A stretch of 5,152 nucleotides of DNA from Dehalococcoidales bacterium (lineage in GTDB: Bacteria; Chloroflexota; Dehalococcoidia; Dehalococcoidales; UBA5627), in NCBI GenBank assembly GCA_012520835.1, contig JAAYNN010000107.1, positions 1 to 5,152 on the forward strand, read 5' to 3'. Each line of letters begins with the position of its first letter. The stretch's first letter is position 1. Below are positions 1 through 5,152 of the stretch, piece by piece. A model generated the notes under the pieces. That model worked only from the letters and a program-made list of their open reading frames with translations. It was not told the DNA's origin and searched no databases. The position numbers and the translations under genes were made by a program.

Positions 1-457
1 CAGCGAACTTTTAAATAAATACGGCAGTGACCGCAAAAATCTGATTCCGATACTGCAGGAAGTACAGGAAAAAGAAGGCTATCTCTCCGCGGAATCGATT
101 TCGGAACTCAGCAGCTATCTGGGCATCTCTGAAAACGACATTTACAGCGTTGCCAGTTTCTATTCCCAATTCCGCTTCATCAAGCCCGGCCTGCACACCA
201 TCAGGGTTTGCCAGGGAACCGCCTGCCATGTGCGCGGCGCAGCCAGGGTGCTGGAAACGGTCGAGCGTGAATTAAAAATAAAGCCGGGGCAGACTACGCC
301 AGACGGCAAATATTCCCTGGAAACCGTTGCCTGCATCGGTGCCTGCGCATTAGCTCCTACCATGATTATCGACAGCGAGGTGCAGCGCAACATGACACCC
401 CAAAAGGTGACCGATTTATTGAATAAAAAAATCAAGGCGGCTGATGATGCCAGATAA
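1..457 (+). CDS. stnA: NuoE-like [2Fe-2S] subunit of a Stn-type transhydrogenase, 5' partial
   Basis: This is the thioredoxin-like [2Fe-2S] subunit that accompanies the NADH-oxidising NuoF-type subunit in complex I, HydABC/Hnd hydrogenases and Stn transhydrogenases. The reading frame is open from base 2 and gives 151 visible residues, so only a short N-terminus (perhaps 5-15 residues, by family length) is missing. The helical N-terminal part (NLIPILQEVQEKEGYLS, then a segment around VASFYSQFRF) is typical of NuoE. The cluster ligands are all present at visible residues C70, C75, C111 and C115, with the canonical C-x4-C-x35-C-x3-C spacing. A GTG at 230 lies between the first ligand pair and the domain end, so it cannot be the real start. 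The stop (455-457) overlaps the start of the next gene. The Stn assignment rests on the neighbours, because this subunit alone cannot separate Stn from Hnd/Hyd/Nuo. It is a cytoplasmic protein. Confidence 0.94.
   Translation, partial: SELLNKYGSDRKNLIPILQEVQEKEGYLSAESISELSSYLGISENDIYSVASFYSQFRFIKPGLHTIRVCQGTACHVRGAARVLETVERELKIKPGQTTPDGKYSLETVACIGACALAPTMIIDSEVQRNMTPQKVTDLLNKKIKAADDAR
434..440 (+). promoter_or_regulatory. Shine-Dalgarno of the NuoF-like gene
   Basis: AAGGCGG at 434-440 lies inside the end of the upstream gene and differs by one base from AAGGAGG. Two ATG codons follow directly, at 444 and 447, with 3 and 6 bases of spacing. The spacing favours ATG 447, which would shorten the protein by one residue and reduce the gene overlap from 14 to 11 bp. 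Confidence 0.6.
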
Positions 458-2324
458 CAAACAATTTAAAATTTTTATATGCGAGGGAACCGGCTGCATC
501 TCGGGGAAATCACAAGAAATACGGCTGGCTCTTGAGCAGAAAACAGCGGAACTGGGTTCAGTCAACGTCAAGGTGGATTTTACCGGATGCCATGGCTTCT
601 GCGAACAGGGACCGATTGCCATAGTCGAACCGGGCGGCATTTTCTATACCCGCCTGACCGTTGAAGATGTGGAAGAAATAGTTCAATCACACCTCATAGA
701 CGGCAAACCTGTCGAGAGGCTGTTCTTTAAAGACCCCGTAAGCGGACAGCCGATTCCCTATTACAGGGATATCAATTTTTATCGCAAACAACAGCGCATT
801 ATCCTGCGCAACTGCGGGCACATCAACCCGGAGAGAATCGAGGACTATATCGAGCGTGAAGGCTACGCCGCATTGAAAAAAGTGCTTTCAGGCATGAGCC
901 CGCTGCAGGTTATCGATGAAGTCAAGAAATCCGGGCTGCGCGGCAGGGGCGGCGCCGGCTTTTCCACCGGCTTGAAATGGGAACTCTGCCAGAAAGAGCA
1001 AAGCGATATTAAATATATGATTTGCAATGCCGATGAGGGCGACCCGGGTGCCTTCATGGACAGAAGCATTATGGAAGCCGACCCGCATACCGTTATCGAG
1101 GGAATGACCATTGCCGCCTATGCTATCGGAGCAAGCGAAGGCTATATCTATATCCGTGCCGAATATCCCCTGGCGGTTAAAAGACTCAGGCTAGCTCTAA
1201 AACAGGCTGAAGAAAAGGGATTCCTCGGTGATAAAATCCTCGGCTCCGATTTCAGTTTTAAAATAAATGTCAACGAAGGCGCCGGAGCCTTTGTCTGCGG
1301 AGAAGAAACGGCATTAATAGCATCAATCGAAGGCAGACGCGGTATGCCGCGCCCGCGCCCCCCCTTCCCGGCACAATGCGGCCTGTGGGGGAAACCCTCG
1401 ACAATCAACAATGTTAAATCGCTGGCTTCGGTGCCGGTCATTATCAATAAAGGCGCCGAATGGTATACAAAAATTGGCACCGAAAAGAGCAAAGGCACCG
1501 CTGTTTTTGCCCTGACAGGGAAAATCTGCAACAGCGGCCTGGTTGAAGTGCCGATGGGGATAACACTGCGCGAAATAATCTACGATATCGGCGGCGGCTT
1601 AATCGGCAACAAAGAGTTCAAAGGAGTTCAAAACGGAGGTCCTTCGGGTGGTTGCTTACCGGCAAGCGCTTTAGATTTACCGGTCGATTTTGAAAGACTG
1701 GCGGCGGCCGGCGCTATTATGGGTTCCGGCGGGATGATAGTGGTCGATTCTCAGACCTGCATGGTCGACCTTGCCAAATATTTCCTGTCGTTTACACAGG
1801 CCGAATCCTGCGGCAAGTGTGTCATGTGCCGCGAGGGAACACTCCAGATGCTGAAGATACTGGAAGCTATTACAGAGGGAAGAGGCAAAGAGGAAGATAT
1901 CGACCTGCTTTTAGAACTGGCAAAAGCGATACAGGCCGGTTCCCTGTGTTCACTCGGCGGGACATCCCCCAATCCGGTTCTGACTACCATCAGGTACTTC
2001 CGCGATGAATACGAGGCACATATCAATGAACAACGCTGCCCGGCGCTGGTATGCCAGCAATTGATACAATTCTATATCCTGCCCGCTAAATGCCAGGGCT
2101 GCGGCATCTGCAAGCGGGGCTGCCCGGCCGATGCCATTCTCGGAGATAAGCGCATGATACATATCATCGACCAGCAGAAATGCATTAAGTGCGGCAACTG
2201 TCTGGATGTCTGCCCGGAGCGTTTCAATGCTGTTATCAAAGTCAGCGGCGAAAAACCTGCCGTCCCCGATGCACTTATTCCGGTCGGCGGCTGGCAAAAT
2301 AGCGAATCCGAGGAAAAACTGTGA
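444..2324 (+). CDS. stnB: NuoF-like FMN/NAD(H) iron-sulfur subunit of a Stn-type transhydrogenase
   Basis: This 626-residue subunit binds NAD(H) and FMN and is the likely site of flavin-based bifurcation. Four modules follow in order. First is an N-terminal thioredoxin-like [2Fe-2S] domain (about 8-85; C13-x4-C18 and C49-x3-C53). Second is the 51-kDa FMN/NAD core, with the glycine-rich loop GLRGRGGAGFSTGLKW at 164-179, CNADEGDPGAF at 194-204, and NEGAGAFVCGEETA at 277-290. An SLBB-like region spans about 350-430. Third is the helical N3-type [4Fe-4S] domain (C456, C459, C462, C502). Last is a C-terminal 2x[4Fe-4S] ferredoxin (C550/553/556/560 and C580/583/586/590). The N- and C-terminal extensions separate it from plain complex I NuoF and match the HndC/HydB/StnB group. 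It overlaps both neighbours. The start could be 444 or 447. HydB of a bifurcating hydrogenase is the main alternative, but the next gene argues against it. Confidence 0.95.
   Translation: MMPDNKQFKIFICEGTGCISGKSQEIRLALEQKTAELGSVNVKVDFTGCHGFCEQGPIAIVEPGGIFYTRLTVEDVEEIVQSHLIDGKPVERLFFKDPVSGQPIPYYRDINFYRKQQRIILRNCGHINPERIEDYIEREGYAALKKVLSGMSPLQVIDEVKKSGLRGRGGAGFSTGLKWELCQKEQSDIKYMICNADEGDPGAFMDRSIMEADPHTVIEGMTIAAYAIGASEGYIYIRAEYPLAVKRLRLALKQAEEKGFLGDKILGSDFSFKINVNEGAGAFVCGEETALIASIEGRRGMPRPRPPFPAQCGLWGKPSTINNVKSLASVPVIINKGAEWYTKIGTEKSKGTAVFALTGKICNSGLVEVPMGITLREIIYDIGGGLIGNKEFKGVQNGGPSGGCLPASALDLPVDFERLAAAGAIMGSGGMIVVDSQTCMVDLAKYFLSFTQAESCGKCVMCREGTLQMLKILEAITEGRGKEEDIDLLLELAKAIQAGSLCSLGGTSPNPVLTTIRYFRDEYEAHINEQRCPALVCQQLIQFYILPAKCQGCGICKRGCPADAILGDKRMIHIIDQQKCIKCGNCLDVCPERFNAVIKVSGEKPAVPDALIPVGGWQNSESEEKL
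2310..2314 (+). promoter_or_regulatory. Shine-Dalgarno supporting the GTG start at 2321
   Basis: GAGGA at 2310-2314 sits 6 bases before the GTG at 2321, inside the last codons of the NuoF-like gene. The start and the preceding stop share the four bases GTGA (2321-2324). The site and spacing decide for this GTG start, and the encoded N-terminus begins directly with the first beta strand of a [2Fe-2S] ferredoxin fold. Confidence 0.65.
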
Positions 2325-4435
2325 ATACTATAACTTTAAATATAGACGGAAAAGATGTAAAGAGCACAGCGGGAAAGACCGTGCTGGAAGCAGCGCTCGA
2401 AAACGGAATATACATCCCCACCCTCTGCTACCACCCCGACCTGAGCCCATTCGGAGCCTGTAGATTGTGCATTGTACAGGTGGAAGGGCTGCGCGGCTTG
2501 CCCACTTCATGCACTGTCATGGCTAAAGACGGAATGATTGTTAAAACGGATACACCCGATATCAAGCAGGTACGCAAGATGGCAATGGAACTGATACTGG
2601 CCGCCCATCCCGATGACTGCCTGGTTTGTACGCAAAACCTGAACTGCGAGCTTCAGGCAGTAGCTCAATATATAGGAGTTGACCAAAAACGGCTGAAAAC
2701 CAGCATTAATGAAAAGCCGTTAAACACCGCCAACCCGCTTTTCAATCATGACATGAGCAAGTGCATCCTGTGCGGACGCTGCGTCAGAGCATGCTATGAA
2801 CTGCGCGGAGTCGGGATTCTCTCTTTTATCAACAGGGGCAAGGAAACCTATGTCGGCACCGCCTTCGATAAAGCGCTGGCTGAAGCCGAATGCCGCTTTT
2901 GCGGCGCCTGTGTCGAGGTCTGTCCGACCGGGGCTTTAACCGATAAAGACGGTTTTATCAGGAAAGGCAACCGCCAATCTGCTCTGGTCCCATGCCGGAA
3001 AAAATGCCCCGCCGGCATCGACGTTCCGCGTTATATCAGATTTATTACCGAAAATAAATATGCGGAGGCGCATGCTGTCATCAGGGAGAAAGTACCCTTC
3101 CCCAAATCGCTGGGATACGCCTGCAACCACCCCTGCGAAGAGGTCTGCCGCCGCAAGGATATTAACGAAGCCATTTCCATTAAGGCATTAAAGAGATTCG
3201 CTGCCGAGAGCGACAATACCGATTGGGGCGATAATATTCAGAAATCCCCATCCACCGGAAAACGTGTTGCCGTGGTAGGAGCCGGGCCGGCCGGATTAAC
3301 CGCTGCTTTCTATTTATCAAAGTTGGGGCATAAAGTAACGGTGTTCGAAGCCCTGCCCGTTACCGGAGGAATGTTAAAAGTAGGCATCCCCGAATACAGG
3401 CTGCCAAAAACAGTTCTTGACGATGAAATCAGGCAGATGGCAAAAGCCGGTTTTGAAATCAAGACCAATACGACAATTACATCGACGGATGCCCTGCTAA
3501 ACCGGGGCTACGATGCCGTTTACCTTGCTATCGGCGCACATAAAGGACTGAAAATGGGAGTCGAGGGTGAAGAGACAGACGGAGTCGTCGATGCTATTAC
3601 CTTTTTAAGAGATATCAGCCTCGGCAGGCCTGTTAAAACAGGCAACAGGGTGGCAGTTATCGGCGGGGGCAACGTCGCTACCGATGCCGCCCGTTCGGCT
3701 ATCAGGCTCGGAGCAAAGACAGTGAATATGATCTACCGCCGCACGCGCAGGGAAATGCCGGCCAGCGATGAAGAAATCGAGGGATGTATCGAAGAAGGTA
3801 TAAATATCATGTATCTGGCCGCACCCGATAAGATTGCAAAAGACGGAGACACCTTAAAACTTCAGTGTGTCCGCATGCAGCTGGGAGAAATGGATGCTTC
3901 CGGCAGACAAAAACCGGTTCCCATCGAGGGCAGCCAGTTCACAGAAACCTATGACACTATCATTACTGCTATCGGCCAGACTGCCGACGTGCCTGAAGGA
4001 TTCAACATCGAATGCGCCAGGGGCAACAGGCTTCCGGTCGGAAATGATAAGGCTACTATCAGAGCCGGAGTATTCGGCGGCGGCGATGCCGTTACCGGCC
4101 CGGCAACGATAATCGAGGCGATTGCTTCAGCAAGACAGGGCGCCAGCGCTATCGATAAATACCTCGGCGGAAAAGGCATCATAGATGAGCAGTTAGCTGC
4201 GGAAAGCGAGGCTTGCGATTGCATCGGCTGTGTAAAAGGTTTTGCCGCACAACCGCGCGAAAAGCAACCGCTGATAGACCTTGATGAAAGAAAATCCAGC
4301 TTCGAGGTGGTGGAAAACAACTTCAGTGAAGATTCAGCTGTTAAAGAAGCCGGAAGATGCCTGCAATGCGACCTGAGGTTAAAGATTTCTTCCGTCAAAT
4401 TCCCGCCGAAACGGGAGACGACCAAGGGGAGATAG
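2321..4435 (+). CDS. stnC: NuoG-arm/NfnB-like fusion: Fe-S, FAD, NADP(H) subunit of a Stn-type transhydrogenase
   Basis: This 704-residue subunit is inferred to carry the NADP(H)-reactive FAD of the transhydrogenase. Residues 1-75 form a NuoG/HydA-type [2Fe-2S] ferredoxin (C36, C47, C50, C64). The His-Cys [4Fe-4S] motif H96-x3-C100-x2-C103-x5-C109 follows, then a 2x[4Fe-4S] ferredoxin (C148/151/154/158 and C191/194/197/201). Residues 220-300 resemble the helical Fe-S domain of GltD/NfnB/dihydropyrimidine dehydrogenase (C225, C229, C268, C272, C276). Next come the FAD Rossmann motif GAGPAG (320-325), the NADP(H) Rossmann motif GGGNVA (448-453) with an arginine-rich YRRTRREMPA (472-481) suited to the 2'-phosphate, and a second FAD motif FGGGDA (585-590). 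There is no H-cluster or molybdopterin domain. The C-terminus adds C632/634/637 and C680-x2-C683. The neighbouring NuoE/NuoF-like genes make Stn the best reading; a different NADP-linked partner encoded outside the window cannot be excluded. Confidence 0.93.
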   Translation: MNTITLNIDGKDVKSTAGKTVLEAALENGIYIPTLCYHPDLSPFGACRLCIVQVEGLRGLPTSCTVMAKDGMIVKTDTPDIKQVRKMAMELILAAHPDDCLVCTQNLNCELQAVAQYIGVDQKRLKTSINEKPLNTANPLFNHDMSKCILCGRCVRACYELRGVGILSFINRGKETYVGTAFDKALAEAECRFCGACVEVCPTGALTDKDGFIRKGNRQSALVPCRKKCPAGIDVPRYIRFITENKYAEAHAVIREKVPFPKSLGYACNHPCEEVCRRKDINEAISIKALKRFAAESDNTDWGDNIQKSPSTGKRVAVVGAGPAGLTAAFYLSKLGHKVTVFEALPVTGGMLKVGIPEYRLPKTVLDDEIRQMAKAGFEIKTNTTITSTDALLNRGYDAVYLAIGAHKGLKMGVEGEETDGVVDAITFLRDISLGRPVKTGNRVAVIGGGNVATDAARSAIRLGAKTVNMIYRRTRREMPASDEEIEGCIEEGINIMYLAAPDKIAKDGDTLKLQCVRMQLGEMDASGRQKPVPIEGSQFTETYDTIITAIGQTADVPEGFNIECARGNRLPVGNDKATIRAGVFGGGDAVTGPATIIEAIASARQGASAIDKYLGGKGIIDEQLAAESEACDCIGCVKGFAAQPREKQPLIDLDERKSSFEVVENNFSEDSAVKEAGRCLQCDLRLKISSVKFPPKRETTKGR

Positions 4436-4448
4436 GATTTTTCTTTGT

Positions 4449-4491
4449 CATGCTGAGTTCGTGAGGGACGAACGAGGCATCTGGAGTGGGG
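4449..4491 (+). repeat. Hairpin-forming intergenic repeat, copy 1
   Basis: The element starts 13 bases after the stnC stop. It folds symmetrically: outer arms ATGC (4450-4453) and GCAT (4477-4480), a 3x3 internal loop, inner arms GTTCGT (4457-4462) and ACGAAC (4468-4473), and loop GAGGG. A 27-base core (4449-4475) recurs at 5068-5094 with two differences. A 14-base tail (4478-4491) recurs at 5139-5152 with 11 matches. It is probably a dispersed noncoding repeat. No T-run follows closely, so it is not a typical terminator. Confidence 0.75.
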
Positions 4492-4498
4492 TAATGAA

Positions 4499-4532
4499 GC
4501 CGTTCGTGGTGAGCTTGTCGAACCATAACGGC
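4499..4532. repeat. Imperfect hairpin repeat with GAGCTTGTCGA core
   Basis: The arms GCCGTT (4499-4504) and AACGGC (4527-4532) are fully complementary. TGGT (4507-4510) and ACCA (4522-4525) pair inside them across a 2-by-1 internal loop and enclose GAGCTTGTCGA. An alternative pairing is GTTCG (4502-4506) with CGAAC (4519-4523). The core resembles a GTTCG-x-GAGCTTGTCGAA type of dispersed repeat that I have the impression of seeing in intergenic DNA of many environmental bacteria. Only one copy lies in this window, so the repeat status comes from recognition and not from the window itself. Confidence 0.55.
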
Positions 4533-4539
4533 GGCGAAT

Positions 4540-4570
4540 TACTATCAATAGCAAATATAATTGATAAGTA
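4540..4570. promoter_or_regulatory. AT-rich inverted repeat upstream of the promoter, possible operator
   Basis: TACTATCAAT (4540-4549) pairs with ATTGATAAGTA (4560-4570): ten pairs with one bulged A, around a 10-base AT-rich spacer. It ends 8 bases before the -35 box of the downstream gene. The two half-sites are about 20 bases apart centre to centre, which would suit a dimeric regulator on two helical turns. Such a short AT-rich palindrome may also arise by chance. Confidence 0.35.
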
Positions 4571-4578
4571 CCTGTAAA

Positions 4579-4607
4579 TTGACGGAAACAGGATTAAACG
4601 CTATATT
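4579..4607 (+). promoter_or_regulatory. Sigma-70-like promoter, predicted leaderless
   Basis: TTGACG (-35, 4579-4584) and TATATT (-10, 4602-4607) are separated by the ideal 17 bases. Each hexamer differs from consensus at one position (TTGACA, TATAAT). Counting seven bases past the -10 box places +1 at 4614, the A of the ATG of the membrane-protein gene. No Shine-Dalgarno lies at a useful distance before that ATG; the nearest AGGA (4590-4593) is 20 bases away. This supports a leaderless transcript independent of the stn operon. Confidence 0.7.
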
Positions 4608-4613
4608 TTTCAC

Positions 4614-5075
4614 ATGACATTTCACCCTTTTTCGCTGATAATAACCCTGTTAGTTCTTATCCCCAATATTATCTTTTCGTTAAAACCGCCTGCCAGTAAA
4701 CCATCGAATCTGCCCAAAGAACCGCTGCCCCTGACAATAATCGAGAATATCGGCAGGTACGGTGTTTTTATCATCCCCCTGTTTTATGGGATAGATGTAT
4801 CGGGAACATGCGAGATAATTGCAACCTCGCTGATGGGATTGATGCTGCTAATATATTATGTCTGCTGGATTCGCTACTTTTTACGAGGCAGAGATTTCAA
4901 ATGGATGCTCTTGCCGTTTATGAGAATACCGATTCCGATGGCGATAAGTCCGATCCTCTATTTCATGCTGTCATCGGTAGTACTGCATTCAATCCCAATG
5001 CTCATTTTCAGCCTTTTACTGGCGGCAGGACATATCCCAATAAGCTGGCAACAGTATAAACAATCGCCATGCTGA
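4614..5075 (+). CDS. Uncharacterised multi-pass membrane protein
   Basis: This 153-residue hydrophobic protein has about five predicted membrane segments: roughly 5-23, 41-60, 66-89, 105-123 and 125-143. Polar landmarks lie between them: IENIGR (43-48), WIRYFLRGRDFK (85-96), RIPIPMAISPILYF (104-117) and GHIPISW (139-145). I recall similar small membrane proteins in other bacteria, labelled hypothetical, with the same R-x-RYF-x-RGR-type and GHIP-like patches, but I cannot name a family or a function. The mostly hydrophobic N-terminal segment has no clear cleavage site and looks like a retained helix. ATG 4614 is chosen because an in-frame TAA lies at 4575-4577, no other ATG/GTG/TTG occurs in between, and the promoter spacing predicts transcription from this A. 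The last codon and stop lie inside a repeat copy. The gene has its own promoter, so a functional link with the transhydrogenase is not indicated. Confidence 0.82.
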   Translation: MTFHPFSLIITLLVLIPNIIFSLKPPASKPSNLPKEPLPLTIIENIGRYGVFIIPLFYGIDVSGTCEIIATSLMGLMLLIYYVCWIRYFLRGRDFKWMLLPFMRIPIPMAISPILYFMLSSVVLHSIPMLIFSLLLAAGHIPISWQQYKQSPC

Positions 5076-5152
5076 ATTCGTGAGGGACGAATGAAATCCC
5101 GATAAATCGGGATTTCATTCCGGCTTACCGTAACTCAACATCCGAGGTGGGG
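5068..5152 (+). repeat. Hairpin-forming intergenic repeat, copy 2, enlarged
   Basis: The 27-base core (5068-5094) matches copy 1 in 25 positions and has the same orientation. Inner arms ATTCGT (5076-5081) and ACGAAT (5087-5092) enclose the same GAGGG loop. A tail matching copy 1 in 11 of 14 positions (5139-5152) reaches the window edge. Core and tail are separated by 44 bases here against 2 in copy 1, and the extra DNA contains a strong hairpin. The core supplies the stop codon of the membrane-protein gene. Confidence 0.7.
5089..5120. repeat. 15-bp perfect hairpin
   Basis: GAATGAAATCCCGAT (5089-5103) is exactly complementary to ATCGGGATTTCATTC (5106-5120), with AA between; in practice the loop would open to four bases or more. 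It starts 14 bases after the stop of the membrane-protein gene. No T-run follows (CGGCTTACCG), so it is not a canonical intrinsic terminator. It could still stabilise the 3' end of the transcript, or be a small inserted palindrome. Confidence 0.8.

Noticed and set aside
1358..1364. Run of seven C in stnB as a frameshift or phase-variation site
   Set aside because: The frame continues intact and encodes the conserved RPRPPFP segment of NuoF proteins; one C7 run gives no evidence of programmed slippage.
1148..1531. 127-codon minus-strand open frame opposite stnB
   Set aside because: It lies opposite the conserved FMN/NAD core of StnB, has no motif of its own and no convincing translation signals; it is a shadow.
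4401..4446. Possible intrinsic terminator: TCCCG/CGGGA stem (4401-4416) and T-rich tract (4438-4446) at the stnC end
   Set aside because: The stem is only 5 bp, lies within the coding sequence and is 21 bases away from the T-tract, so the two parts do not form a terminator.
3949..4554. 201-codon open frame on the minus strand spanning the end of stnC and the spacer
   Set aside because: It is antisense to a gene with complete family motifs, its N-terminal part is translated from the intergenic repeats, and it shows no recognisable domain.
4808..5059. 83-codon plus-strand open frame inside the membrane-protein gene
   Set aside because: The alternative frame gives a polar, motif-free product, while the main frame gives a coherent multi-helix protein with a promoter.
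4449..5152. The flanking repeats as ends of a transposon or CRISPR-like array
   Set aside because: There are only two cores, in direct orientation 619 bases apart, with no transposase, no target duplication and no regular spacer pattern.

Overview
The window carries the 3' part of one redox operon and one downstream single gene, all on the + strand. The first 4.4 kb hold three tightly overlapping genes: a NuoE-like [2Fe-2S] protein (5' end outside the window), a NuoF-like FMN/NAD(H)/Fe-S protein, and a large Fe-S/FAD protein. The last joins a NuoG-type Fe-S arm to an NfnB/GltD-like NADP(H) reductase. This gene order and domain set match the Sporomusa-type electron-bifurcating transhydrogenase (Stn, StnABC), which couples NADH and reduced ferredoxin to NADP+ reduction, reversibly. 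The third subunit ends in the NADP(H) flavoprotein, so there is no hydrogenase H-cluster domain and no molybdopterin domain.

Inferred working of the complex: StnB holds FMN and the NAD(H) site. Fe-S clusters of StnA, StnB and the N-terminal arm of StnC carry electrons. The FAD in the C-terminal half of StnC exchanges with NADP(H). Gene overlaps (11 or 14 bp, then a 4-bp GTGA overlap) point to translational coupling and fixed subunit ratios. The operon promoter lies upstream of the window.

Positions 4436-4613 are noncoding (178 bp) and dense in structure: a short hairpin-forming repeat, a second imperfect hairpin repeat, an AT-rich inverted repeat, and a strong sigma-70-like promoter. The spacing of that promoter puts the predicted transcription start on the A of the next ATG. 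The gene it serves (4614-5075) encodes a 153-residue multi-pass membrane protein of unknown function. Its stop codon lies inside a second copy of the hairpin repeat, which runs to the window end and carries an inserted 15-bp perfect hairpin.

Organism: an anaerobic bacterium that balances NAD, NADP and ferredoxin pools. The mid-GC composition and the style of the intergenic hairpin repeats remind me of Dehalococcoidia (Chloroflexota) or similar sediment anaerobes. This is only an impression; the sequence alone does not prove a phylum.
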